Assembly (NCBI GenBank): GCA_947650365.1
Contig: CANTAL010000147.1
Coordinates: 372,001 to 436,000, forward strand
Reading direction: 5' to 3'
Length of the DNA: 64,000 nucleotides
Source of the DNA: Chamaelirium japonicum
Taxonomy: Eukaryota > Streptophyta > Magnoliopsida > Liliales > Melanthiaceae
In this document: piece after piece, positions 32,995 through 46,000 of the stretch
Position numbering within the stretch: the first letter of the stretch is position 1
How the letters are laid out: each line of letters starts with the position of its first letter
Position numbers and translations under genes: made by a program
Notes under the pieces: model-generated
What the model was told of the DNA's origin: nothing
What the model saw: only the letters and a program-made list of their open reading frames with translations
Database searches by the model: none

Positions 32995-33560
32995 TAGGTG
33001 CCCGCAGCTCGTTCGAGGCAGACCCTGACCGCATGTGAGGAGCTCGCATCGGAAGGAGATCGCTCGTGGCTGATGCTCGTGGCCCGCCCGGCGTTTGTGA
33101 AATACTGGCAGTCAAAGCTCTCGACGCAGACCGCCTACGGCAGGCGCCCAAGCTCGCCCGAAGCAGACCCTGGCCGCATGTGACAAGCTCGCATCGGAAG
33201 GAGATCGCTCGTGGCTGACGCTCCCGGCCCGCCCAGTGTTTGAAAAGTACTGAGAGTCAAAACTCTCGACGCAGACCACCCGCGGCAGGCGCCCAAGCTC
33301 GCCCGAAGCAGACCCTGACCGCATGTGAGGAGCTCGCATCGGAAGGAGATCGCTCGTGGCTGATGCTCGTGGCCCGCCCGGCGTTTGTGAAGTACTGAGA
33401 GTCAAAACTCTCGACGCAGACCGCCCGCGGTAGGCGCCCAAGCTCGCCCGAAGCAGACCCTGACCGCATATGAGGAGCTCGCATCGGAAGGAGATCGCTC
33501 GTGGCCTGCCCGGCGTTTGTGAAATACTGGCAGTCAAAGTTCTCGGCGCAGGCCGCCATC
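32995..33560. repeat. ~145-bp tandem array upstream of the T3 antisense ORF
   Basis: GCAGACCCTG recurs at 33018, 33163, 33308 and 33453, an exact 145-bp period, giving about four copies of which the outer ones are partial. Units share AGGAGCTCGCATCGGAAGGA and CCCGCCCGGCGTTTGTG. It lies between the antisense promoter and the 3' LTR, the same place as the 119-bp array of T1. T4 has 146-148-bp units here. Confidence 0.9.
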
Positions 33561-33680
33561 GCTACTATCTCCGCCCCGCCAGGAAACTGTTGCAGCAGAC
33601 ATTGATATCAGGCACATTACCAGGGGTAGGAGCTCGCTAAGACTCCTGAGCAAGCGTCGAGTTTCCTCGATCACTCCCTC

Positions 33681-33692
33681 AGGAGGGGGTAA
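33681..33692 (+). other. Polypurine tract of T3
   Basis: AGGAGGGGGTAA directly abuts the 3' LTR at 33693. The identical tract lies inverted in T4 at 48905-48916. Confidence 0.85.
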
Positions 33693-34695
33693 TGTTGGGG
33701 TTAGCCAGAAACCACATATCTTGGATAGCCTAGCAAAACACATCTGAGATAGAGTTCTCGAGGGAGCCCGTCCAGGAGCTGGAACCCTCGAAAGCCGAGC
33801 GTGCCCCATTTAAGCTCGCAAGGAGCTCGCCCTCCCAGCCCATCAGGAGCTCGCCCCCCACAGGGAGCTGGATGGACACCTTGTATCTGAGTGCAGCTCG
33901 CCCTTCCCAGCCCATCAGGAGCTCGCCCCACAGGGAGCTGGATGGACACCTTGTATCTGAGTGCAGCTCGCCCCTCCTAGACCCCGCAGGAGTTCGCTCC
34001 CCCGTGCTCATCGAATCATCTTAACAGTGGAGCGAGATCCACATTGGGCTGAAGGGACCGAAGGCCAAGAGCTCGCTCAGGAGCTCGCCCAAGTTCACTC
34101 AGGAGCTCGCCTAGCTCGCGCACGAGCTCGCCCATGCTCGCACAGGAGCTCGCCCATGTTCGCTCAGGAGCTCGCCCAGACCCCTGTTTATCGAAGTGGT
34201 TGCTCCCGCAAGGTCCGACTCTTGATAAATACGGACAAGGGGGCGGAGCAGTGTAGGGCGAGCTTGCCTTTGCTTCCTCCCTGAGCCCGCCCAGACTCGA
34301 GCATTCCAGAATGGCCACCTGGCCACGACAAGAAAGATTCCCTCCCCCACTCAAACCGTCTGGCAGGCTTGACGACAGAATGTCAGGGCGCGAGTACCAA
34401 GGACTGTCAGACCCACGCGAGCCAGATCGTGGGGGTCTAGAAAGCCCTGGAAGAATCTCCACGTGTCGGGGCACGATAGGCCGCCGATTGCTATAAATGC
34501 TCACCCCCAGGCTCCATAGTACAGGTTCGAATTCCTTTTCCCTACCACTTTGGTATACCGCAGCTCGCCGTTGTGCCACCGTGACTGACTTGAGCGTCGG
34601 AGGGTCTGCGCTCCTAAGGGAGCCAGCCGTTCTCACGTTCTCTTTTCTTTGTCTTGCAAGCAGCCCGCACGGACCAGCGAAAAATCCCCCGAACA
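33693..34695 (+). repeat. 3' LTR of T3
   Basis: It is 1003 bp from TGTTGGGGTTAGCC to AATCCCCCGAACA. Its termini match the T4 LTRs. A TATA box CTATAAATG lies at 34490-34498, with ACGTGTCGGGG shortly upstream. The U3 part is packed with GGAGCTCGCCC-type short repeats (about 33815-34180), which probably account for much of the length difference from T4 (1141 bp). It is followed by satellite sequence GATTG. Confidence 0.9.
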
Positions 34696-37050
34696 GATTG
34701 TATGAATGAATTAGAATGGATCGTACGAATGAATTAGAATGGATCGTACGAATGAATTAGAATAGATTGCGCAAATGAATTAGAATGGATCATACGAATG
34801 AATTAGAATGGATTGTACGAAGGAATTAAAATGGATCGTACGAATGAATTAGAATGGATCGTACGAAAGAATTAGAATGGATCGTACGAAGGAACTAGAA
34901 TGGATCGTTCGAATGAATTAGAATGGATTGTACGATTGAATTAGAATGGATCATACGAATAAGTAAGAATGGATCGTACGAATGAATTAGATTGGATCGT
35001 ACGATCTATTCTAATTCATTAGCATGGATCGTGCTAATGAATTAGAATGGAATATACGAATGAATTAGAATGGATCGTAGAATGGATCGTACGAATGAAT
35101 TAGAATGAATTAGAATGGATCGTACGAATGAATTAGAATAGATCATACGAATGAATTAAAATAGATCGTGCAAATAAATTAGAATGGATACATTCGTGCG
35201 AATGAATTAGAATGGATCGTGCGAATGAATTAGAATGGATCATACGAATGAATTAGAATGGATATATTTGAACGAATAAATTAGAATGGATCATACAAAT
35301 GAATTAGAATGGATCGTACGAATGAATTAGAATGGATAGTGCGAATGAATTAGAATCGATCGTACGAATGAATTAGAATGGATCGTACGAATGAATTAGA
35401 ATGGATCATACGAATGAGTAAGAATGGATCGTACGAATGAATTAGAATGGATCGTACGAATAAATTAGAATGGATACATTCGTCCGAATGAATTAGAATG
35501 GATCATACGAATGAGTAAGAATGGATCGTACGAATGAAATAGAATAGATTGTACGAATGAATTAGAATGGATCCTAGTACGATCCATTCTAATTCATTCG
35601 TACGATCCATTCTAATTCATTCAAACAATCCATTCTAATTCTTTCACAAGATCCATTCTAATTCATTCGTACGATCCATTCTAATTCATTCGTGCAATCC
35701 ATTCTATTTCATTCGTACGATCCATTCTTACTCATTCGTACGATCCATTCTAATTCATTCACACGAATGTATCCATTCGTACAAATGAATTAGAATAGAT
35801 TGTACGAATAAATTAGAATGGATCGTACGAATGAATTAGAATGGATCGTACGAAGGAATTAGAATGGATCGTACGAATGAATTAGAATGGATCGTACGAA
35901 TGAATTAGAATGGATCGTACGAATAAATTAGAATGGATCGTACGAATGAATTAGAATGGATATATTCGTGCAAATGAATTAGAATGGATTGTATGAATGT
36001 ATTAGAATGGATCGTATGAGTGAATTAGAATTGATCATACGAATTAATTAGAATAGATTGTACGAATGAATTAGAATGGATCGTACGAATGAATTAGAAT
36101 GGATACATTCGTGCGAATGAATTAGAATGGATTGTGCGAATGAATAAGAACAGATCGTGCGAATGAATTAGAATGGATCGTACGAATGAATTAGAATGGA
36201 TCGTGCGAATGAATTAGAATGGATCGTACGAATCAATTAGAATGGATACATTTGTGCGAATGAATTAGAATGGATCGTACGAATGAATAGAATGGATCGT
36301 ATGAATGAATTAGAATGGATCGTACGAATGAATTAGAATGGATCGTGCAAATGAATTAGAATAGATCGTACGAATGAATTAGAATGGATCGTACGAATGA
36401 ACTAGAATGGATACATTCGTGCGAATGATTTAGAATGGATCGTACGAATGAACTAGAATGGATACATTCGTGCGAATGAATTAGAATGGATCGTACGAAT
36501 GAATTAGAATGGATCTTACGAATGAATTAGAATGGATCGTACGAATGAATTAGAATGGATCGTATGAATGAATTAGAATGGATCATATGAATGAATTAGA
36601 ATGGATCGTACGATGGAATTAGAATGGATCGTACGAATGAATTAGAATGGATATATTCGTGCAAAAGAATTAGAATGGATCATATGAATGTATTAGAATG
36701 GATCGTATGAGTGAATTAGAATGGATTGTGCGAATGAATTAGAATGGATTGTATGAATGAATTAGAATGGATCGTACGAATGAATTATAATGGATCATAC
36801 GAATTAATTAGAATGGATCATACGAACGAATTAGAATGGATCGTACGAATGAATTAGAATGGATTAGAATGGATCGTGCGAATGAATTAGAATGGATCGT
36901 ATGAATGAATTAGAATGGATCGTGCTAAGAAATTAGAATTGATCGAACGAATGAATTAGCATGGATCGTGCTAATGAATTAGAATGGAACGTACGAATGA
37001 ATTTGAATGGATCGTGTGAAAGAATTAGAATGGATTGTATGAATGAATTA

Positions 37051-37980
37051 GAATGAATTCGTATGATCCATTCGAATTCATTCGCACGATTCATTCTAAT
37101 TCATTCATACGATCCCTTCTAATTCATTCATACAATCCATTCTAATTCTTTCACACGATCCATTCTAATTCATTCGTAGGATCCATTCTAATTCATTCGT
37201 ACAATCTATTCTATTTCATTCGTACGATCCATTCTTACTCATTCGTATGATCCATTCTAATTCATTCGGACGAATGTATCCATTCTAATTTATTCGTACG
37301 ATCCATTCTAATTCATTCGTACGATCCATTCTAATTCATTCGTACGATCCATTCTTACTCATTCCTATGATCCATTCTAATTCATTCGTACGATCCATTC
37401 TAATTCATTCGTACGATCCATTCTAATTCATTCGCACAATCTATTCTAATTCATTCGTACGATCCATTCTAATTCATTCGTACGATCGTACGAATGAATT
37501 AGAATGGATCGTACGGAATGAATTAGAATGGATTGTATGAATGAATTAGAATGGATACATTCGTGCGAATGAATTAGAATAGATCATACGAATGAGTAAG
37601 AATGGATCGTACGAATGAAATAGAATGGAATGTACGAATGAATTAGAATGGATCGTACAAATGAATTAGAATGGATCATACGAATGAATTAGAATGGATC
37701 ATACGAATGAGTAACAATGGATCGTACAAAGGAAATAGAATGGATTGTACGAATGAATTAGAATGGATCGTACGAATGAATTAGAATGGATAGTGTGAAA
37801 GAATTAGAATGCATTATATAAATGAATTAGAATGGATCGTATGAATGAATTAGAATGGATCGTGCGAATGAATTCGAATGGATCGTATGATCCATTCGAA
37901 TAGAATGGATCGTATGAATGAATTAGAATCGATCGGGCGAATTAATTAGAATGGATTGTAGGAATAAATTAGAATGGATC
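37051..37980. repeat. ~0.9-kb satellite segment duplicated at 44154-45083
   Basis: The same series of strand switches and private variants occurs at a constant offset of 7103: GAATGAATTC at 37051 and 44154, TACGATCGTACGAATG at 37481 and 44584, and TCCATTCGAATAGAATGG at 37891 and 44994. This is a higher-order duplication inside the array. Its right limit is approximate. Confidence 0.8.
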
Positions 37981-40900
37981 ATATGAATGAATTAGAATGG
38001 ATCGTATGAATGAATTAGAATTGATCGTGCGAATGAATTAGAATGGATCGTACGAATGAATTAGAATGGATCATACGAATGAAGTAGAATGGATCATACG
38101 AATGAGTAAGAATGGATCGTACGAATGAAATAGAATGGATTGTACGAATGAATTAGAATGGATACATTCATACGAATGAATTAGAATGGATCGGACGATT
38201 GAATTAGAATGGATCGTACGATTCATTCTAATTAATTCGTACGATCCATTCTTATTCATTCGCACGATCCAGTGTAATTGATTCGCACGATCCATTCTAA
38301 TTCATTCGCACGAATGTATCCATTCTAATTCACTCATACGATCCATTCTAATTCATTAATATGATCCATTCTAATTCATTCGCACAATCCATTCTAATTC
38401 ATTCGCACGAATGTATCCATTCTAATTCATTCGTACGATCCATTCTAATTCATTCGTACGATCCATTATAATTCATTCGTACGATCCATTCTAATTCATT
38501 CATACGATCTATTCTAATTCATTCATACAATCCATTCTAGTTCTTTCACACGATCCATTCTAATTCATTCGTACGATCCATTCTAATTCATTCATACGAT
38601 CTATTCTAATTCATTCATACAATCCATTCTACTTCTTTCACACGATCCATTCTAATTCATTCGTACGATCCATTCTAATTCATTCATACAATCCATTCTA
38701 ATTCATTCGCACGAATGTATCCATTCTAATTAATTCGTACGATCCATTCTAATTCATTCGTATGATCTATTCTTATTCATTCGCACGATCCAGTCTAATT
38801 GATTCGCATGATCCATTCTAATTCATTCGCATGAATGTATCCATTCTAATTCATTCGTACAATCCATTCTAATTCATTAATATGATCTATTCTAATTCAT
38901 TCGTACGATCCATTCTAATTTATATGCACAAAGGTATCCATTCTAATCCATTCGTAGGATCCATTCTAATCCATTCGTACGATCCATTCTAATTCATTCT
39001 TACGATCCATTCTAATTCATTCGCTCGAATGTATCCATTCTAATCCATTCGTACGATCTATTCTAATCTATTCGTAAGATCCATTCTAATTCATTCACAT
39101 GAATGTAACCATTCTAATTCATTCATTTGATCCATTCTAATTCATTCGTACGATCCATTCCAATTCATTCGCACGAATGTATCCATTCTAATTCATTCGT
39201 ACGATCCATTCTAATTCATTCGTACGATCCATTCTAATTCATTCGTCCGATCCATTCTAATTCATTCGCACGAATGTATCCATTCTAATTCATTCGTACG
39301 ATCCATTCTAATTCATTCGTACGATACAGTACGATCCATTCTAATTCATTCGTAAGATCCATTCTAATTCATTCGTACGATCCATTCTAATTCATTCATA
39401 TGATCCATTCTAATTCATTCGCACGAATGTATCCATTCTAGTTCATTCGTACGATCCATTCTAATTCATTCGTACGATCCATTCTAATTCATTCGCACGA
39501 TCCATTCTAATTCATTCGTACGATCCATTCTAATTCTTTCACACGATCCATTCTAATTCATTCGTACGATCCATTCTAATTCATTATTACGATCTATTCT
39601 AATTCATTCGTATGATCCGTTCTAATTCATTCGTACGATCCATTCTAATTCCTTCGTACGATCCATTCTAATTCATTCATACAATCCATTCTAATTCTTT
39701 CACACGATCCATTCTAATTCATTCATACGATCCATTCTAATTCATTCGTGCAATCCATTCTATTTCATTCGTACGATCCATTCTTACTCATTCGTACGAT
39801 CCATTCTAATTCATTCACACGAATGTATCCATTCGTACGAATGAATTAGAATGGATCGTATGAATGAATTAGAATGGATCGTAAGAAGGAATTAGAATGG
39901 ATCGTATGAATGAATTAGAATGGATCGTACGAATGAATTAGAATAGATCGTACGAAGGAATTAGAATGGATCGTACGAAGGAATTAGAATGGATATATTC
40001 GTGCAAATGAATTAGAATGGATCGTATGAATGTATTTGAATGGATCGTACGAGTGAATTAGAATGGATCTTACGAATGAATTAGAATGGATCGTACGAAT
40101 GAATTAGAATGGATCGTACGAATGAACTAGAATGGATACATTCGTGCGAATGAATTAGAATGGATCGTACGAATGAATTAGAATGGATCATACGAATGAA
40201 TTAGAATGGATCGTACGAATGGATTAGAATGGATCATACGAATGAATTAGAATGGATCGTGCGAATGAATTAGAATGGATCGAACGAATGAATTAGAATG
40301 GATATATTCGAGCGAATGAATTAGAATAGATCGTAGGAATGAATTAGAATGGATCATACGAATGAATTAGAATGGATCGTACGAACGAATTAGAATGGAT
40401 CGTATGAACGAATTAGAATGGATCATATGAACGAATTAGAATGGTACGTACGAATGAATTAGAATGGATACATTCGAGCGAATGAATTAGAATGGATCGT
40501 ATGAATGAATTAGAATAGATCATAGGAATGAATTAGAATGGATCGTGCAAATGAATTAGAATGGATACATTCGTGCGAATGAATTAGAATGGATCGTGCG
40601 AATGAATTAGAATGGATCGTACGAATGAATTAGAATGGATATATTTGAACGAATAAATTAGAATGGATCATACGAATGAATTAGAATGGATCGTACGAAT
40701 GAATTAGAATGGATAGTGCGAATGAATTAGAATGGATCGTATGAATGAATTAGAATGGATGCATTCGTGCGAATGAATTAGAATGGATCACACGAATGAG
40801 TAAGAATGGATCGTACGAATGAAATAGAATGGATTATACAAATGAATTAGAATGAATACATTCGTGCGAATGAATTTGAATGGATCATATGTACGAATGA

Positions 40901-42190
40901 ATTAGAATGGATACATTCGTGCGAATGAATTAGAATGGATCGTACGAATGAATTAGAATGGATCGTGCGAATGAATTAGAATGGATCGTGCGAATGAATT
41001 AGAATGAAGCGTACGACTGAACTAGAATGGATACATTCGTGCGAATGAATTAGAATGGATCGTACGAATGAATTAGAATGGATCGTACGAATGAATTAGA
41101 ATGGATCTTACGAATGAATTAGAATGGATCGTATGAATAAATTAGAATGGATCGTTTGAATGGTTTAGAATGGATACATTCGTGCGAATGAATTAGAATG
41201 GATCGGACGAATGAATTAGAATGGATCGTACGAATGAATTAGAATGGATCAAATGAATGAATTAGAATGGTTACATTCATGCGAATGAATTAGAATGGAT
41301 CGTACGAATGGATTAGAATGGATCGTACGAATGGATTAGAATGGATACATTCGTGTGAATGAATTAGAATGGATCATACGAATGAGTAAGAATGGATCGT
41401 ACGAATGAAATAGAATGGATTGTACGAATGAATTAGAATGGATCGTGCGAATGAATTTGAATGGATCGTACGAATGAATTAGAATGGATCGTGCTAATGA
41501 ATTAGAATTGATCGTACGAATGAAATAGAATAGATGGTACGAATGATTTAGAATGGATCGTACGAATGAATTAGAATGGATCGTACGAATGATTTAGAAT
41601 GGATACATTCGTGCGAATGAATTAGAATGGATCATACGAATGAGTAAGAATGGATCGTATGAATGAAATAGAATGGATTGTACGAATGAATTAGAATGGA
41701 TTCGTACGAATGAATTAGAATGGATACATTCGTGCGAATGAATTAGAATGGATCGTACCAATGAGTAAGAATAGATCGTACGAATGAAATAGAATGGATT
41801 GTGCGAATGAATTAGAATGGATCGTACGAATGAATTAAAATGGATCGTGTGAAAGAATTAGAATGGATTGTATGAATGAATTAGAATAGATCGTATGAAT
41901 GAATTAGAATGGATCGTACGAATGAATTAGAATGGATCGTACGAATGAATTAGAATGGATACATTTGTGCAAATGAATTAGAATGGATCGTATGAATGAA
42001 TTAAAATTGATTGTGCGAATGAATTAGAATGGATCGTACGAATGAATTAGAATGGATACATTCGTGCGAATAAATTAGAATGGATTGTATGAATGATCTA
42101 GAATGGATCGTACGAATGAATTAGAATGGATCGTACGAATGAATTAGAATAGATTGCGCGAATGAATTAGAATGGATCGTGCGAATGAAA

Positions 42191-43002
42191 TAGAATGGAT
42201 ACAAATGAATTAGAATGGATCATACGGATGAATTAGAACGACGATCCATTCTTACTCATTCGTATGATCCATTCTAATTTATTCGCACGAATGTATCCAT
42301 TCTAATTCATTCGTACATCTAATTCATTCGTACGGTCCATTCTAATTCATTCGCACAATCCATTCTATTTCATTCGTACGATCCATTCTTACTCATTCGT
42401 ATGATCCATTATGGATACATTCGTGCGAATGAATTAGAATGGATCATACGAATGAGTAAGAATGGATCGTACGAATGAAATAGAATGGATTGTGCGAATG
42501 AATTAGAATGGATCGTACGAATGAATTAGAATGGATCGTGTGAAAGAATTAGAATGGATGGTATGAATGAATTAGAATAGATCGTATGAATGAATTAGAA
42601 TGGATCGTACGAATGAATTAGAATGGATCGTACGAATGAATTAGAATGGATCGTACGAATGAATTAGAATGGATACATTTGCGAATGAATTAGAATGGAT
42701 CGTACGAATGAATTAGAATGGATCTTACGAATGAATTAGAATAGATTGCACGAATGAATTAGAATGGATCGTGCAATTGAAATAGAATGGATACAAATGA
42801 ATTAGAATGGATCATACGAATGAATTAGAATGATGATCCATTCTTACTCATTCGTATGATCCATTCTAATTTATTCGCACGAATGTATCCATTCTAATTC
42901 ATTCGTACGTCTAATTCATTCGTACGGTCCATTCTAATTCATTCGCACAATCCATTCTATTTCATTCGTACGATCCATTCTTACTCATTCGTATGATCCA
43001 TT
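42191..43002. repeat. 592-bp higher-order repeat containing an inversion junction
   Basis: TAGAATGGATACAAATGA starts at 42191 and 42783. The junction TCCATTATGGATAC is centred at 42410/42411 and 43002/43003. Both give an offset of 592. The same junction recurs at 46533/46534. Confidence 0.85.
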
Positions 43003-46000
43003 ATGGATACATACGTGCGAATGAATTAGAATGGATCATACGAATGAGTAAGAATGGATCGTACGAATGAAATAGAATGGATTGTGCGAATGAATTAGAA
43101 TGGATCGTACGAATGAATTAGAATGGATCGTGTGAAAGAATTAGAATGGATGGAATGAATGAATTAGAATAGATCATATGAATGAATTAGAATGGATCGT
43201 ACGAATGAATTAGAATGGATCGTACAAATGAGTTAGAATGGATCATACGAATGAATTAGAATGGATACATTCGCGAATGAATTAGAATGGATCGTAAAAA
43301 TGAATTCGAATGGATCGTACGAATGAATTAGAATGGATCTTACGAATGAATTAGAATGGATCGTACGAATGAATTAAAATGGATCGTACGAATGAATTAG
43401 AATGGATACATTTGTGCGAATGAATTAGAATGGATCGTACGAATGAATTAGAATGGATCGTATGAATGAATTAGAATGGATCGTCCGAATGAATTAGAAT
43501 GGATCGTACGAAGGAATTAGAATGGATCATACGAATGAATTAGAATGGATATATTCGTGCAAATGAATTAGAATGGATCGTATGAATGTATTAGAATGGA
43601 TCGTATGAGTGAATTAGAATGGATCGTGCGAATGAATTAGAATGGATTGTATGAATGAATTAGAATGGATAGTACGAATGAATTAGAATGGATCATATGA
43701 ATTAATTAGAATGGATCATACGAATGAATTAGAATGGATCGTACGAATGAATTAGAATTAGAATGGATATATTCGTGCGAATGAATTAGAATGGATACAT
43801 TCGTGCGAAAGAATTAGAATAGATCGTATGAATGAATTAGAATGGATCCTATGAATGAATTAGAATGGATCGTGCGAATTAATTAGAATGGATCATACGA
43901 ATGAATTAGAATGGATACATTCGTGCGAATGAATTAGAATGGATCGGACAAATAAATTAGAATGGATTGTACGAATGAATTAGAATGGATCAAATGAATG
44001 AATTAGAATGGTTACATTCATGCGAATGAATTAGAATGGATCGTACGAATGGATTAGAATGGATCGTACGAATGGATTAGAATGGATACATTCGAGCGAA
44101 TGAATTAGAATGGATCGTACGAATAAATTAGAATGGATCGTACGAATGAATTAGAATGAATTCGTACGATCCATTCGAATTCATTCGCACGATCCATTCT
44201 AATTCATTCATACGATCCATTCTAATTCATTCATACAATCCATTCTAATTCTTTCACACGATCCATTCTAATTCATTCGTAGGATCCATTCTAATTCATT
44301 CGTACAATCTATTCTATTTCATTCGTACGATCCATTCTTACTCATTCGTATGATCCATTCTAATTCATTCGGACGAATGTATCCATTCTAATTTATTCGT
44401 ACGATCCATTCTAATTCATTCGTACAATCCATTCTAATTCATTCGTACGATCCATTCTTACTCATTCGTATGATCCATTCTAATTCATTCGTACGATCTA
44501 TTCTAATTCATTCGTACGATCCATTCTAATTCATTCGCACAATCTATTTTAATTCATTCGTACGATCCATTCTAATTCATTCGTACGATCGTACGAATGA
44601 ATTAGAAAGGATCATACGGAATGAATTAGAATGGATTGTATGAATGAATTAGAATGGATACATTCGTGCGAATGAATTAGAATGGATCATACGAATGAGT
44701 AAGAATGGATCGTACGAATGAAATAGAATGGATTGTACGAATGAATTAGATTGGATCGTACAAATGAATTAGAATGGATCGTACGAATGAATTAGAATGG
44801 ATCATACGAATGAGTAAGAATGGATCGTACAAATGAAATAGAATGGATTGTACGAATGAATTAGAATGGATCGTACGAATGAATTAGAATGGATCGTGTG
44901 AAAGAATTAGAATGCATTGTATGAATGAATTAGAATGGATCGTATGAATGAATTAGAATGGATCGTGCGAATGAATTCGAATGGATCACATGATCCATTC
45001 GAATAGAATGGATCGTATGAATGAATTAGAATGGATCGGGCGAATGAATTAGAATGGATTGTAGGAATGAATTAGAATGGATCGTATGAATGAATTAGAA
45101 TGGATCGTGCGAATGAATTAGAATGGATCGTACGAATGAATTAGAATGGATCGTACGAATGAATTAGAATGGATCATATGAATGAGTAAGAATGGATCGT
45201 GCGAATGAATTAGAATAGATCGTATGAATGAATTAGACTGGATCGTACGAATGAATTTGAATTGATACATTTGTGCGAATGAATCTAAATGGATTGTATG
45301 AATGAATTACAATGGATCGTACAAATGAATTAGAATGGATCGTACGAATGAATTAGAATAGCTCATACGAATGAATTAGAATGAATCGTATGAATGAATT
45401 AGAATGGTTACATTCGTGCGAATGAATTAGAATAGATCGTACGAATGAATTAGAATGGATCGTACGAATAAATTAGAATGGATCGTGGGAATGAATTAGA
45501 ATGGATCATACGAATGAATTAGAATGGATCCACCGAATGAGTTAGAATGGATCATACGAATAAATTAGAATGGATTGTACGAATAAATTAGAATGGATTG
45601 TGCGAATGAATTAGAATGGATCGTATGAATGAATAAGAATGGATCGTACGAATGAATTAGAATGGATCGTGCGAATGAATTAGCATGAATCGTACGAATG
45701 TATTAGAATGGATCGTACGAATGAATTAGAATGAATCGTACGATCCATTCTAATTCATTCGTACGATCCATTCTAATTCATTCGCACGAATGTATCCATT
45801 CTAGTTCATTCGTACGATCCATTCTAGTTCATTCGTACGATCCATTCTAATTCATTCGTACGATCCATTCTAATTCATTCGTATGATCCATTCTAATTAA
45901 TTCGTATGATCCATTCTAATTCATTCGTATGATTCATTCTAATTCATTCATACAATCCATTCTAATTAATTCGCATGAATGTATCCATTCTAATTAATTC

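Larger units (their letters stand above)
24332..34695 (+). mobile_element. Tat-lineage Ty3/gypsy retrotransposon T3 (5' part off window)
   Basis: In order on the + strand: the C-terminal part of gag-protease, pol, a 78-bp repeat array, an antisense ORF on the - strand, a ~145-bp array, polypurine tract AGGAGGGGGTAA, and a 3' LTR (33693-34695). It ends against the 23-bp satellite with flank GATTG. It starts mid-gag at the T1 LTR end, so T1 inserted in it; its 5' LTR and gag start should lie left of the window. It is the same family as T4, with pol proteins nearly identical by eye. It is a fossil with only a few breaks. It is much richer in GC than the Athila and the satellite. Confidence 0.9.

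Noticed and set aside
38071-38295. Short protein-like frames in the satellite (also 60678-60872)
   Set aside because: They are translations of the 23-bp unit (Asn-Ser-Phe-Val-Arg-Ser-Ile-Leu repeats), not genes.
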